From Chimonanthus salicifolius (taxonomy: Eukaryota; Streptophyta; Magnoliopsida; Laurales; Calycanthaceae): 64,000 nt of DNA. Under the pieces are notes generated by a model that saw nothing but the letters and a program-made list of their open reading frames with translations, did no database searches and was not told the origin of the DNA. The stretch's first letter is position 1. Every line of letters begins with the position of its first letter. The stretch lies in NCBI GenBank assembly GCA_013350335.1, contig CM023537.1, positions 48,420,111 to 48,484,110 of the forward strand, read 5' to 3'. Positions 45,891-57,000 of this stretch are shown piece by piece. A program made the translations under genes and the position numbers.

Positions 45891-46660
45891 GTTCAGACCA
45901 TTGGAGGATGATTCCTTGATCTGGTGGCCGACTATTATGGTTCCTTCTCAATTAAGTCCTTTCATCAGTGGAACAATAGGAGCTAGACTGCTCCTCTTGT
46001 GGATCCTTTAATTTAGACCTCCAGACACCCCTAGAGCCATCAACTTTTTTTGGATTGCCGACCTTGGAAGGATTCTTACTCAAGATAACTTGCTCAAGCG
46101 ATGAAGGGATCTAGTCAGTGCTTGTCCTTCGTGCCCTTTTTCTTTTCAAGATGTTGACCACCTGTTTATCCATTGCTCCTTTGCGACTTCAGTTTGGAAT
46201 GTCATCTTGGATAAGTTCGGTATTCACCTGACTATGCCTTCTTCAGTCTCTAATCTGTCTTTCGCGTGGAAGATTTTTAATACGTCCACTAGGTGCATCA
46301 CTCTGTGGCGTTTGACCCTCTTCGCCACCATGTGGGGTATTTGGTGGGAGCACAATAATAAAGTTTTTCGGAATAATGTTGAAAGTCCCCATTGTGTTGG
46401 TTATCGTATTTTTGCCAAATGTGCCACGTGAGCTTCTTCTCTCTCAGACTTCTAGCATTATTCCGTGACTGATTTGATGCGTGCATGGGAAGAATGTATC
46501 GGCCTTTCCTATTTTCTTTTGTCCTTTTGGTGATATCTTTTTTGGGTGTAAGGGCCTGAGGGGCTTGTGGTTTTTTTTCCCTTTTTTTTCCTTTCTTCTT
46601 GCACCTCTCATACTCTATCACCCATGTGTTTATAAACTCTATAACCTCAAGGCCCATAGG
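45890..46660 (+). pseudogene. LINE fragment with zinc-binding RT domain, flanked by LTR-like repeats
   Basis: Across frame changes the plus strand reads FFWIADLGRILTQDNLLKR, then CPSCPFF...DVDHLFIHCSFATSVWN, and in one open frame (46207-46431) KFGIHLTMPSS...LWRLTLFATMWGIWWEHNNK, the plant LINE zf-RVT layout. No N-terminal reverse transcriptase is present. Similar sequences of about 65 bases flank it: 45798-45865 and 46785-46850, both with GAACTCAC, AAAAACTG and TTAAG. A minus-strand TGATATCATAGTAGAGG beside the second copy resembles a primer-binding site. Confidence 0.6.
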
Positions 46661-46849
46661 CAATGTAGGACATTATTAACACTCCTCTTCAGCGTCAGGG
46701 AGGAATACACTTGCCTCTCCTCCTCTATACAGGACTGGAGACATGAATCCGACACATCCCTATTGGGCTATGGTACCTCTACTATGATATCATATTAAAC
46801 ACGAGTGGAACTCACTTACAAAAACTGACTTTTAAGGAGAGAGAATCCA

Positions 46850-47386
46850 TATGCTTATAAACCCCTAATCTAAAAGCCCACATGTAATCATTCATACATC
46901 TTAAATATGAATAATGAAGGAAAGAATGTATGACTTTGGAAACGAAAACAGAGCCAATTCATTTCCAAGAGACCAAGATTGAAGAGAGTAAAAGTCGTAA
47001 ATTTCTATTATTTATTGTTATATACACAAGTAGAAGACGGGGGAGGGAAGGAGTTCACAGAGACCTCTCTTTCCCATTTACATACACTGATGACTGATAA
47101 TTCATAATCACAAAGTAAAAGAATTACAGAGAAACAGCTGAGCTCCAATTCCAACTACAGTCAAAAGCTTCAAGCTGGTTTCTCTCAAGCAGCTGAAAAA
47201 AATCAAAACAGAAAACCTATGCAAGAGAAGATGAAAACCAGGAGAGACTCCGGGGATGTATGTCCAATCATCCCTCTGGAAGTATCTCTCCCTGTACTAA
47301 AAGGAAAATAAAACACTATGCAACAGGAGCAGAAAAAACTCGGTCTCATAAGACCCACTGGAACTACTGAGATGAGCTGAGTCAAC
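46850..47386 (-). other. NCED 3' flank and probable 3' UTR
   Basis: The stretch lies downstream of the NCED stop codon. An AATAAA polyadenylation-type signal on the minus strand (TTTATT at 47011-47016) sits about 375 bases after the stop, a plausible 3' UTR end. No other feature is seen. Confidence 0.4.
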
Positions 47387-49294
47387 TCAGGCCTGATTTG
47401 CTAGATCCTTTGAGTTGATAAAAGTCCCATGGAAGCCATAAGGGACTCGAGAAGGAAGTTTGACAGAGGCCTCCAGCTGCATAGTCATGGCATTGACGAT
47501 TTGCAGCTTCGACGTCGATGTCTTCTCGTCGTGCACGAATGATAGAACATAGCCATCATCCTCCCTCTCCGGTGATGATGAAACATCTCTAGGAACAAAG
47601 TAAGGCTCGCCTCCGTAGCACCCGTCTCCATAGATAAATTTCTTCACTAGTCCAGTGGAGAGGTCGACCTTGGCGAAGCCAGACACCTTTGGCCAAGGCT
47701 CAGCAATGGCGAGGTATGCGTAACGAGTCTTCATGCCGAGCAGATTCCGGTTCACCATACCAGCTTCTAAATTCAATTGCTTTGATGGGTCTTCTATGAT
47801 TGGCCGGCGCTGCGACTCGCCAGTCTTCAAATTGAGTCGTATTTCTGTTAGTACGCTCTTGAGGCTCTCATCACATTCATTGAAGATGGAATCAGGAGGG
47901 GTCATGCAAGAGCCGATGACGACAACTTCATCTGTGCCGGGCTCTTCCCATGCATTCCAGAGGTGGAAGCAGAAACAGTCCGGAACATCCACCCATTTCA
48001 GACCACTGTCATCAGTTGCTGTCTTGGATAGAATTCCAAACCGGGAGGTCTTCTTCTTGTCATAGACGACTGGAGAGCCTCCTCTGATCATCTCTTGGAG
48101 CTTGAAGACGACCTGCTGATCAGGAATTACGACGAAATTCTCAGTAATGGCAAAGTCGTGCATCATGGTGGGCTGGTCTAGTTGAATTTCGACATCGGGA
48201 GACTTCTTTCCATCTGGACTGAAGTGGAAGTACTTGAGATATGGCTTCTTGATGACATCATAGCTGAGGGCGAAGAGTTTGCCGGAGGCAGGGTCAAGCT
48301 TGGGGTGGGCAATCATGGAAGATTGAAGCTGGCCAGAGAAGTCATATCTGCCCACGGTTTCAAGGTCACCAGATGGAGTGATTCGGACATGGTAAGGAAG
48401 GTCATCTTCAGACATGGCAAGGAGGCGGCCATTGAAGTAGACCAAGCCGGCGTTGGCAACACCAATGCCATGGCCACTATCAACTAGTCCAAAGAGGCTG
48501 CGGGAATAGAAGAGGAGGAGGCGGGCAATGCCAGAGTGACCATGGAGCTCACCAATGGCCTTAGGAAAGATGGGCCGGCCCAGAGCACGCTCCTGGACTA
48601 GACGATGAGTCTCGGTGAACCGGCAGGCATAACCTGCAGTGCCGTCGCGAAGGTGGATGGCGTGGACCATGCCATCACCATCAAAGAAGTGGTGGCCAGC
48701 AACTGGCTCAAATAATGGGTTGGCACCGTTTCGAACATAGACACCACCTAGGCATTGGGGAATTCGGCCGGACACAGGTAGGTTGTGCTCAATTGGTTGT
48801 TCTCCGACTGGAGAAAAGTTGCCAGCTATTTGGACTGCAGGATCGGATGTCTTGGGCAGAGGGTGCTGGCGCTCAAGAAAACCAGAGATAAGGGAGTCCT
48901 CTACAGTGTCCAAGGCCATGGAAGCTGCACGTTGGAGTAGGTTCCACTTGGGTCTAGCCCTTTGCTCCTTGTTTCTTAAATCCAACTCCCTTTTGGTCCT
49001 TTGATGAAGGGTTGATGGCTGGTTCCTTAGCTTGGTAGCAATTATTTCTGTTTCTGTGGAAGAAGAGTCGTCCTCTGTTTTGAAAGGAGCAGAGAGTGGC
49101 TTTGGGAGATGGAGAATGGGAGAGGAATGCAAGGAGCAATGGACAGTGGGGGTATTTGTGCTGTTGGGCTTTAACCTGATGGATTTTTTGGGACGGCTGA
49201 GATCCAATGAGCGATTAGAGTAGGGGATGTTGGGCAATTTGAATTTGGGAATTGGGTCAGCTGCCCAACTAGCCGTTGCTGTACTGGTGACCAT
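47387..49294 (-). CDS. 9-cis-epoxycarotenoid dioxygenase (NCED), intact
   Basis: An uninterrupted 635-codon frame with no introns, as is usual for NCED genes. The enzyme cleaves 9-cis-violaxanthin or 9'-cis-neoxanthin to xanthoxin, the committed step of abscisic-acid synthesis, in plastids. The N-terminus (about 1-80) is Ser/Thr/Lys/Arg-rich with few acidic residues, as in a chloroplast transit peptide. An amphipathic stretch, [19 protein letters not shown] (117-135), is the family's membrane-association region. The carotenoid oxygenase fold follows, with [20 protein letters not shown] (185-204) and four iron-ligand histidines at 330 (MIAHPKLDP), 379 (TMMHDFAIT), 444 ([10 protein letters not shown]) and 622 (YGFHGTF). 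Length and motifs match NCED rather than the shorter CCD1/CCD4 group. The start at 49292-49294 gives the full transit peptide. Which NCED paralogue it is cannot be told here. Confidence 0.97.
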   Translation of the reverse strand: MVTSTATASWAADPIPKFKLPNIPYSNRSLDLSRPKKSIRLKPNSTNTPTVHCSLHSSPILHLPKPLSAPFKTEDDSSSTETEIIATKLRNQPSTLHQRTKRELDLRNKEQRARPKWNLLQRAASMALDTVEDSLISGFLERQHPLPKTSDPAVQIAGNFSPVGEQPIEHNLPVSGRIPQCLGGVYVRNGANPLFEPVAGHHFFDGDGMVHAIHLRDGTAGYACRFTETHRLVQERALGRPIFPKAIGELHGHSGIARLLLFYSRSLFGLVDSGHGIGVANAGLVYFNGRLLAMSEDDLPYHVRITPSGDLETVGRYDFSGQLQSSMIAHPKLDPASGKLFALSYDVIKKPYLKYFHFSPDGKKSPDVEIQLDQPTMMHDFAITENFVVIPDQQVVFKLQEMIRGGSPVVYDKKKTSRFGILSKTATDDSGLKWVDVPDCFCFHLWNAWEEPGTDEVVVIGSCMTPPDSIFNECDESLKSVLTEIRLNLKTGESQRRPIIEDPSKQLNLEAGMVNRNLLGMKTRYAYLAIAEPWPKVSGFAKVDLSTGLVKKFIYGDGCYGGEPYFVPRDVSSSPEREDDGYVLSFVHDEKTSTSKLQIVNAMTMQLEASVKLPSRVPYGFHGTFINSKDLANQA

Positions 49295-49720
49295 GGTTTA
49301 TGAATTTTGATGTTGATGATTGGTGAAAGAGAAATCAAGCAGCAAGAGGCAGAGGAGAATTGAGAGTGGAAAATTTGAAAAGGTTTTGATGGAGGGATGG
49401 ATGGGAAATGTGTGTGATTGTTTATTTTGCTGTAGAAAGAAAGAAAGAGAGAGTGAGATGGTTTTGAGTTGGAGAGGGGATTGTCAATTGTTGGTATTTA
49501 TGAAGGAGGGGAGGAAGTTGTTAGGCCCACCTCCACGCAGAAAAGAAGCCACGTGTTGGATTTTGGGGGAAGGAAAGTGGTGATTGGCTGTGGATGAAAG
49601 GGATTGGCGTGTGGGAAGGTGCTTAGAAATTTGACACGACCACACGTCCACCCCTAGAAGGAGTTGGACCCCTCCCTTCTCTTCTTGTCTACTTGGGTCA
49701 CAATTTTTCAAATCAAAATT
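49295..49720 (-). promoter_or_regulatory. NCED promoter and 5' UTR region
   Basis: Upstream of the NCED ATG, a TATA-like CATAAATA lies on the minus strand (49495-49502), about 200 bases before the start. A purine-rich leader (GA repeats on the plus strand, 49435-49455) fits a long 5' UTR. Assignment is by position and motif only. Confidence 0.5.
49548..49556 (-). promoter_or_regulatory. ABRE / G-box element upstream of NCED
   Basis: ACACGTGGC on the minus strand matches the classical abscisic-acid response element with a CACGTG G-box core, about 255 bases before the ATG and just upstream of the TATA-like box. bZIP (ABF/AREB) binding and ABA or stress feedback on NCED is an inference from known promoters of this gene family. 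Confidence 0.55.
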
Positions 49721-49866
49721 AAACTCTTCCTACCTAAAACAATTCATACTGGGGGCAGGCAACATTCTTATGCTACGCACCTCATCAGTACGTCAATAAT
49801 TTCAGGAGTGTGGAACATATGAAATAAGATCTTGCCATAAATTATTGATAAATCTCAACTCCGGAG

Positions 49867-50015
49867 GGTTGGCTCGACTAGTGAAGAACTCATTTAGGAT
49901 GCAGGAAGGTTTTGAATTCAAGTCACTCTCAACACAAAAGTGCTAATATTGTGTGTTGATAGAAATGTTTGCGTATGTCCTAAAAATTAGTATAGTGCTC
50001 TTAGAACACTCTGCC
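49867..50015 (+). mobile_element. tRNA-derived SINE (Au-like family), copy 4
   Basis: Plus orientation: GAGGGTTGGCTCGACTAGTG, AATTCAAGTCACTCTCAACA and CAAAAGTG, then TGTGTGTTGATAG and the tail AAAATTAGTATAGTGCTCTT. It matches the minus-strand copies at 20826 and 31883. Confidence 0.6.
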
Positions 50016-50304
50016 TCATCAATGACTATCCACATAGCAAAGTACCATGCTGCAACATCAGTTTCCCCTTTTCAACTTTGGAATCTCTTCACTAGAATTT
50101 GAGCACGTGACATTGAGCCCGCTTTGATATCAATTATTAAGTACTTGATCTATAAATCAAAAGCTTTAGAACCAATGAAAAGCATGAAATTAGACAGTTT
50201 ACTTAAACTCATCAATGAAAACAACTTCTTCCCTCTGTAACTCTCAAAACATTTCCTCCCTTCCCTCTCTAAGGACTAAAGGTTATGTCCTTTAACTTGG
50301 AAGG

Positions 50305-50490
50305 GTTGGCTTGACGGTCAAGACGCTCGCCTCATGAAGTGAGGTCTTGAGTTGATTTCACGTTCAATCCGTCCAGCCACTCTACATGAGATTACTCCCT
50401 ATCTACTAAACCAACATGTGGATATGGAGGTTTACATATGCTGGCGGGATTAGTCTCACCACCAATTTAAGGTGGGAATACCCATATAAA
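50305..50490 (+). mobile_element. tRNA-derived SINE, second family
   Basis: The head GGGTTGGCTTGACGGTCAAG and GAGGTCTTGAGTTGATTTCA is tRNA-like and close to the first family. The tail differs: GGGATTAGTCTCACCACCAA then AAGGTGGGAATACCCATATA, ending in an A run. The same tail occurs at 30213-30265. Confidence 0.6.
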
Positions 50491-50660
50491 AAAAAGACTA
50501 AATGTTATGGTCCTCTGTACTGATCTTCCAATCCACATTCTCTCTTTACTACTCAATCTCTTCGTCAGATCCAAACCATCTCTTTCTCTCTCTCTAGATG
50601 TTCTGTTTCAATTTTCTTTCTTTTTGTATATAATACTTGCATATCTGTTACAATTTAATA

Positions 50661-50852
50661 CTCCCTCTGTCCCAAATTAGTTGTCCTATATAGATTTTAA
50701 AATTGTCCCAAAATAGTTGTCTCATTTATATTAGATTAGTATAAAGTGTGTTGAAAATGGATGAGATTACATAGGAGTGCTAGTCTTATATAGAGAGTTC
50801 CTTAAAAAATACAAATATTTCAAATGAGATAACTAAAATAGAACAGAGGAAG
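50661..50852. mobile_element. Stowaway-type MITE (Tc1/mariner), 192 bp
   Basis: Terminal inverted repeats CTCCCTCTGTCCCAAATTAG and, from the other end, CTTCCTCTGTTCTATTTTAG, flanked by TA at 50659-50660 and 50853-50854. The CTCCCTCNGT start and TA target site are the hallmarks of Stowaway MITEs. AT-rich interior, no coding capacity. Confidence 0.85.
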
Positions 50853-50854
50853 TA

Positions 50855-51602
50855 TTTCATATGCCCATTTAATGAAAGAGCATAACAACTCTACTATCAA
50901 TGATGGAAGAGTGGTACTTCACAGTGTCCCCTGTTTACTAAACTCCTCCAATTATTTATTTCTAAATGGATTATAGAAAAAAATGTAGCACCATTGTATG
51001 TATTAAAATGGCAATACACATGTTCAGACGCAGGAGAAGCCTTGTCCCTTTCTCATTCTATTTTCAGTGGGTATGCTACATTCGGAGTTGTTGCAACAGG
51101 GGAGGCCAAGGAGCTGATTGGTGCTCTCTATTTGATGTTCCTCTTAGGGCAGAGCTTTGAATGAAAATTACATCTCTAAAAAAGAGTGATGGATAATCCA
51201 ATGCTTCAGAAAATAGGAGCCCAAAAGGAACCTAGCCGTACTATGACCTCGGTAAACCTTTTTTTTTTTTTTTTTATGCTTTTGGTTAATCTACCGAAAC
51301 AAAGACAGAGATCATATGGGTAACCATTCTTTTAGAGTAAGCCAAAATTGGTTCAAGGTCTTCTAAGTCAATGCTTATCGTTCTAGCCTTTTGTCTGTGT
51401 CATTATGCTATAAACTCCAAACCTACCCATATTAGAAGGCCTTATCCATCAATTTTAGCTTCGATGTGACAAATCTGGTGCGGCAATCTTTTACATTCCT
51501 GCCACTCACATGGTCATCAATTTAGAGTTTGGAAAATCATGCATGTTATCTTATTCCGCATTAGGTTAACCCAACTTTAATGCCTATATCTTAAGTTGGA
51601 CT
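50855..51602. other. Intergenic, no gene recognised
   Basis: A 64-codon frame at 50966-51160 has no recognisable motif. A 17-base T run lies at 51259-51275. Confidence 0.4.
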
Positions 51603-51970
51603 TGTTGGGGGCAGTGAAGGAGTCCCACATTGATTGTAAAGGGGAAGATCCAGAGACTTATAAGGGACTTGAGTCACTTCACCTATCGGACTAGCCTTTT
51701 GAGATGGATACTCAGTCGTAACAAATTGTATCAAAGCCATATCCCCACACCAACGCATATAGACTCGGTGAATCTCCTAGGTAGACTGGATAACAAACGA
51801 TGTTCTAACCACCAGAGAGCCTCATTCGAGGAGAGATGGTTGGAGCAGCAGACGAGTCTCACATTTATTGTGAAGAGGGAGATTTAGAGACTTATAAAGA
51901 ACTTAGATCACTCCACTTATTAGAATACCTTTTTGGACTAGCTACCCAATCTTAAGCGGACTATATGAAA
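51603..51970 (+). mobile_element. TRIM (miniature LTR retrotransposon), second family
   Basis: The 5' LTR (51603-51723) starts TGTTGGGGGCAGTGAAGGAG and ends GTCGTAACA. It is followed at once by AATTGTATCAAAGCC, a degraded initiator-tRNA-Met primer-binding site. A diverged 3' LTR begins about 51838 (GGTTGGAGCAGCAGACGAGT) and shares GAGACTTATAA, CACTTATTAG-like and TTTTGGACTAGC blocks. The AGTCCCACATTG start motif is common in plant TRIMs. The internal region is about 115 bases and non-coding. Confidence 0.65.
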
Positions 51971-53687
51971 TACGTGACAAATTATCGATGAATCTCAACA
52001 GAACCGTCTACCCAGGTGGGATCCATGAGGTCCATTACATACATACAGAAGCCACTTGCAAAAACAGACCCACCAAGTATTTATGATCTCATTCTGATTA
52101 TTAGATACATTAATCGGCATTAACCTATCAACCAATCCACCCACCCAAATGAGAGAGAGAGATTCTAAATCAAAGCATCAGTTTGCAAACGTATCTTCTC
52201 CTCTCATCTGTGATACACGCGAATATTAGTGTCATATAAACTACAGTCAGGTGATAATATTTTCTATTTTTTATTGGGAGAACAATTGGCTGTAACAATT
52301 TTCTTCTCTTGTTTCGCCGTCGGATCTCAATAGAGATGCTCACATGGCATTCTTAAATCTTCCCATGTGTCTGCACGAGACTAAGATACGCTTCTTGATC
52401 TGCCCCATTATTTTTCCTTTGTTACAAGTTATAATTATTGACTTTGGTTTATTAATACATTGATTTGGTACTCAAAGGTGGTTGTAGAGCTATCTCTTCC
52501 TTGCTTAAACCTAGCATATATCCATGAGATAGAAAACATCCATTCTTCAGATGGACTGCAGATGAATCCTTATTCAGCATGCATATGAGATCCACTCATG
52601 CGTGCGCATTGGGTGGGGCATTTGTGTGGGGTAAACTTTCTATGGGAATTTGAAGAGGAAAACATAATCGAAATATGCTTTCTTTAGGTGGAAAAGGGAT
52701 GAGCTCATCAAGAGCTCAATCAAAGTTGATACGAAGATTGAAGATGAAATTTTCATCTTTCAAGCACTCCAAGAATTTTGATCCAACAAGAATTGAAGAC
52801 TTGATCCATTTTATGTATGAATCTTCAAACCAATTTCATCACTTGAGCTACCACCATAGGGATTTTTGCCTCATAACTACTCAATTAGTCACAATTGGAT
52901 ATGACAAAGACTATGGTACCTAAGACTCGCTTCTACCTCAAAAGCCACTCCAATTAACCCGAAATTATCCTAAGTTCCTTATATAGTAAACTCTCTGTAA
53001 TGTAGTACTCTATAAAGTTAACTTGTCTAAAATAATATCTGCAGCTGGTCCCGACCTCGGGCCCATACAAAATGTAATAAATCTTTTTAATTCAGTACTC
53101 AATACATTCAGAATAAAAAATGTATTGATCCAACCATTTTGTAAAGTAATATTCCATATATTCAGAATATAATATTACTGCAAAAGTGACTAACGATCTC
53201 ACAAACTGATAAGGTGTGGAAGTCTCGAGAAAATTTGGGATGAAAAGAGAGGATTGGGGAATTATTTACTATTTTATAAATATAATATAATATATAAAGA
53301 AGATAAATGGGCTAAACATTTTGTTCTCTACTGAAGAGTAGAGATATGCAAATTACTTACTGTGTGGGTTGCACGGTGACAAGAAGATTTGTCCTGTCTG
53401 AAAAACCTTTGGGCTGGATGATCCACCCACTTCTGCAAAAGTCTACCGTTGGATAATTTTTTCCAAAAAAAGAAGTCGAAAGGAGTTATTTGTTTACACG
53501 AATAGAAGTCGAAAGGAAATTTTAATAATGAGTGAGAGTTTTTAGGAGAATTTCAGAAAAGAATATCGCTAGACTCTTTAATTTAATAACCTCTGAAAGT
53601 TCTTCCCTTGGTACTAGAACACTATTGACCCTAGAGGAGAGGAGAGAAGGGAGGGGGACTTAATAGGTCAATCCCAGTTTTCATAGG
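51971..53687. other. Intergenic, no gene recognised
   Basis: An 82-codon frame at 52675-52923 has no recognisable domain. 52980-53200 resembles an AT-rich dispersed repeat (TAATGTAGTACTCTATAAAG, GGTCCCGACCTCGGGCC), but I cannot name it or find its ends. Confidence 0.4.
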
Positions 53688-55341
53688 TGTTCACAAATTT
53701 CTTGATTGTCTAAAGTTTAAGTGTATCGGAATAACAACATTAATCAAGAGATTTGTTTTAGTGAGATAAATTATTTATAATTTCTTAAACGATCACACTA
53801 AGTTTAGAACCCTTTGCATATTACTTGATTATCTATGATTGTGTACAATACATAAATAAAGATAATCAAATGCAAAGTGATGTGTTTTGAGAAGAGTGCT
53901 TAAATACTAAAACACAAACATACAAAGATCAAACACCATAAGACCAAATTTATAGTGGTTCAGTTGGCCAACCTACATCCACTGTTAGGACTTGCTCAAC
54001 CTTGAGCTATCCCCAAATCCACTAAGTGGGGACTTACACCCTCACAATTAGAGTAGGAATTCGACCTCACTTCAATTGGCTGATAATTCCACTCACCACT
54101 GTACTAGAGACGACGCTCTAGATTTTTTTTTTTTTTTTTATAGTGGTTCTGAAGCTAAGCCTCCTTAATCCACTTTGAGGACAAATGTTTTAAATAAAAT
54201 TAAAACCAACCAAGAAGCACTTGCCTTTGAAACTCTTTCTCGTTGATGTGTGCTTCTTCAAGATCCACTCAATGTGTGCCGACGCTCTGCCTTTTAACCG
54301 TGGTAAAGAAATCACAATTCCAGGGTGACTAGGAAATTAGTTTTACCAATATCTATCATAGTTGATTATCCTTTCCTCTCTCTCGCACAAACTCAATCAA
54401 TATGATTGGTTGTAATAGATTCTCCAAGTGTAAGCACAAGAGAGAGAGTGATCCTTTTGTTGGCCCTTGTTTAAGCTCACTGATAATGATGAGGGTCCAC
54501 CGAGGGGTCGGTGACTAAAAATATTACCATTCAATAACCTGACTGTTGCACATTAAATGCACTCCGAACGGTATAATTCTTTCTTAGTTGACAGGTCGGT
54601 GTCGCCGATGGGTCGACAGTCATAGCACCTAGAGGTCGATCCAGACGAGAGACTCGGTCTGGGGAAACCCCGCATGCTGACAGGGTTTCAAGTCCAGAAA
54701 CTAGTCTTAACCAGACCGACTTGTCGCCTTTTACCGAGGGGTCGGTCCTGGTACTCTCGATCCTGTCTTGAACTACCGATATGTCTATTTTCTCGAGAGC
54801 CCACTTGAGTTCAAAGTACAGAACTCACAAGTCTATATCGAAGAGTCGTTGACCACGAAAGTTCGTTTCAGCCTTTCGTTGAGGGGTTGGTGCATACGAG
54901 ACTCTCAATCAAAGACACACCCAGAATGACAGTTCTATGATCCAGAACCTTTGTCAATGTGGCCAACCAGTCTTTGATCACTGATGGGTCGATCCTGTCT
55001 CCACCGAGGGGTCGGTGAGAACTACTGATCAAGCTGACAATGAAACCAAATACATATTTCCAAGTTGGATTCCAACTCACTGTCAAGCTTACTCTCTAGG
55101 CTTTTTATGATTTTACCATTTGTTCAACTAAGTCTAGGAATGGTCCTCTTAAGGTGTGGGTACCACCTAAAGTCATCTATGAGTAAATACCTGTTTTGTG
55201 ATTACCATAATGATGAACTTTAATCCGATGGAGTATGATCTTCAGTCTTGATCACCTTGAGTCTTCAAGCTTCTAGCAAGTGATTCTTCCCGAGTCATGG
55301 AATTGACAAACTTAGGGACTCGGCAAGCCGGGGCACTAACA
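53688..55341 (-). repeat. Ty1/copia LTR (3' LTR of a second copia element)
   Basis: On the minus strand the LTR starts TGTTAGTGCCCCGGCTTGCC at 55341. It is preceded by the purine tract AAAGGAGGAGAT (55342-55353), the usual copia polypurine tract and LTR junction. A matching terminus GAACA is at 53688, giving TGTT...AACA ends. The interior has the TTTATAGTGGTTC motif of copia LTRs and repeated CCGAGGGGTCGGTG strings (54499, 55002). No TSD can be tested because the other end of the element is not in the window. Confidence 0.6.
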
Positions 55342-57000
55342 ATCTCCTCCTTTGTCAATTTCATGACAAAACCTAGAAGCTAACCCAAATACAAACCTAC
55401 CCTTATTACATCTCTTCGCATATTCTTGTTCATCTTACTTTATTTTATATTTCCTGTTCAAACACATAAGAAAGCAACACTAGAAAATCATTAGAGGGGT
55501 TAGTCCGAAAAATATAAATATGCATCCATGGAGCAAACAAGATTAACATCCATTCTTCCCCATACACCAATGATTTCCTTGAAACCAACACTACCCATAG
55601 CTTAAGCTTATCACCAAGTTTATCCAAGCCAACAGTGTTGAAAAGATTTTCTTCCCCAATCTTCTTTGAGTTTGATCTCCCAAACTCCAAGCTTAGACAT
55701 TCCCCTATTGGCTTCTTCATACCGGCTAGGTAGGCTTTATCTCCGACCCTACCCTACATCAAAATGTGGGAAGATTTCTCCTATTTGAGTCTAATTTCAA
55801 AAAAAAGTGGAGGTTGCAAACTATAAATCTTTTCCACCTCTAACAAAATATGATGTTCTCCATCTCTACTAGAAGAACATTTTCTTCCACTAAGGAGATG
55901 GTTAGATGTGAAATCTGTCACTTAGGTTGCACCTAGTAATATTTCTAACACTTTTTTTGTGAGTTTCATGAAAATCTAATGGGAGGGATATTCACTTAAT
56001 AGGATATTAATGAATCAAGTTTCATCTCAAAATTTTAATTTTAGCTCTTGATCTTGATGGTTGAAATTGACCAAGCATTTTTTTTTTCAAAGTGCTAAGT
56101 GATTTCAATCACTAATATCAAGTGACTCAATTATTTTAAGTTCAAATTTGGTTCACATATAACTTGTAAAAGGAACTTTCAATTTCAACAATTTTTTTTT
56201 AAAGATTCACACTTTAAAAAGATAAATAAAAATTACTAAAGTACCGCTCATGTAGACCTATGATTAGGTGACAGAATTTGACTGTCACCGCCTAAACAAG
56301 TGATTTAAAAAAGATTTCGAAGAGAATTTAAGGGGCAAAAGTCATCTTGTTTTCTCTAGAGAATCTCCTACTTTAAGTTTTCATTGATACACAATCTATG
56401 GGAATGGTTCCAATGATCTCGTCCATTACTCCAAATTGAGACTTGAGAGGCTACATTTAGTACATGTGACTTAACATGAAAAACACCTTAACTTAAAAAA
56501 AAAAATTAATAATAATAATAATAGAGTAGCCTTAGTGAGAAAATAAAAACTTGGTGTCTTTTAATCTAAGCGACTAAGTGAAAAACCTATTTGATTGAAG
56601 AGAGATTGTTGATTTATGGGATAATGAAGTTGAAACTGAATAACAATTAAATAATTACAAAATTTTGAAATTTAACTAAAGCAATCTATTGAGATTCTTT
56701 AATGCTAGTTTATGAATGTGTTAGGTTCTAAAGTACGATGGACGTTAAGGTTTCAATTTTCTTTAGTTAATCTATCTCTTAAAACCAATATGCAACTTAC
56801 TATTTTTCCAACAAATTCGATCTTCTTTAGCTTATAGTTTTTTAATGTGCTAAGCAGATGTTGACTTCAAGAGTTTAAAAATAAGAGAAATTGATGACAT
56901 AATATGATTTTATAGATTCAATTTCCTTGCCCTTAACAAATTTACTTAGATAAACTTTACCCCTTTTTTATATCAATTTCAATCCACATAATCTTTAATT
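55342..57000 (-). mobile_element. 3' internal end of the second copia element, truncated
   Basis: Following the polypurine tract, about 1.65 kb of AT-rich sequence has one 91-codon frame (55445-55720, MKKPIGECLSLEFGRSNSKK) with no recognised domain. No pol sequence is present. It ends where the copia element at 57001 begins. Calling it the 3' untranslated part of the element is inference from position. Confidence 0.4.

Noticed and set aside
47733..49004. Plus-strand frames of 73-110 codons
   Set aside because: They are antisense shadows of the NCED coding sequence.
20826..50490. tRNA genes suggested by A-box/B-box-like strings
   Set aside because: None folds into a complete cloverleaf by eye; all sit in SINE-like repeats or retrotransposon primer sites.
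52675..52923. 82-codon plus-strand frame as a small gene
   Set aside because: Plausible composition but no domain, homologue or promoter that I can support.
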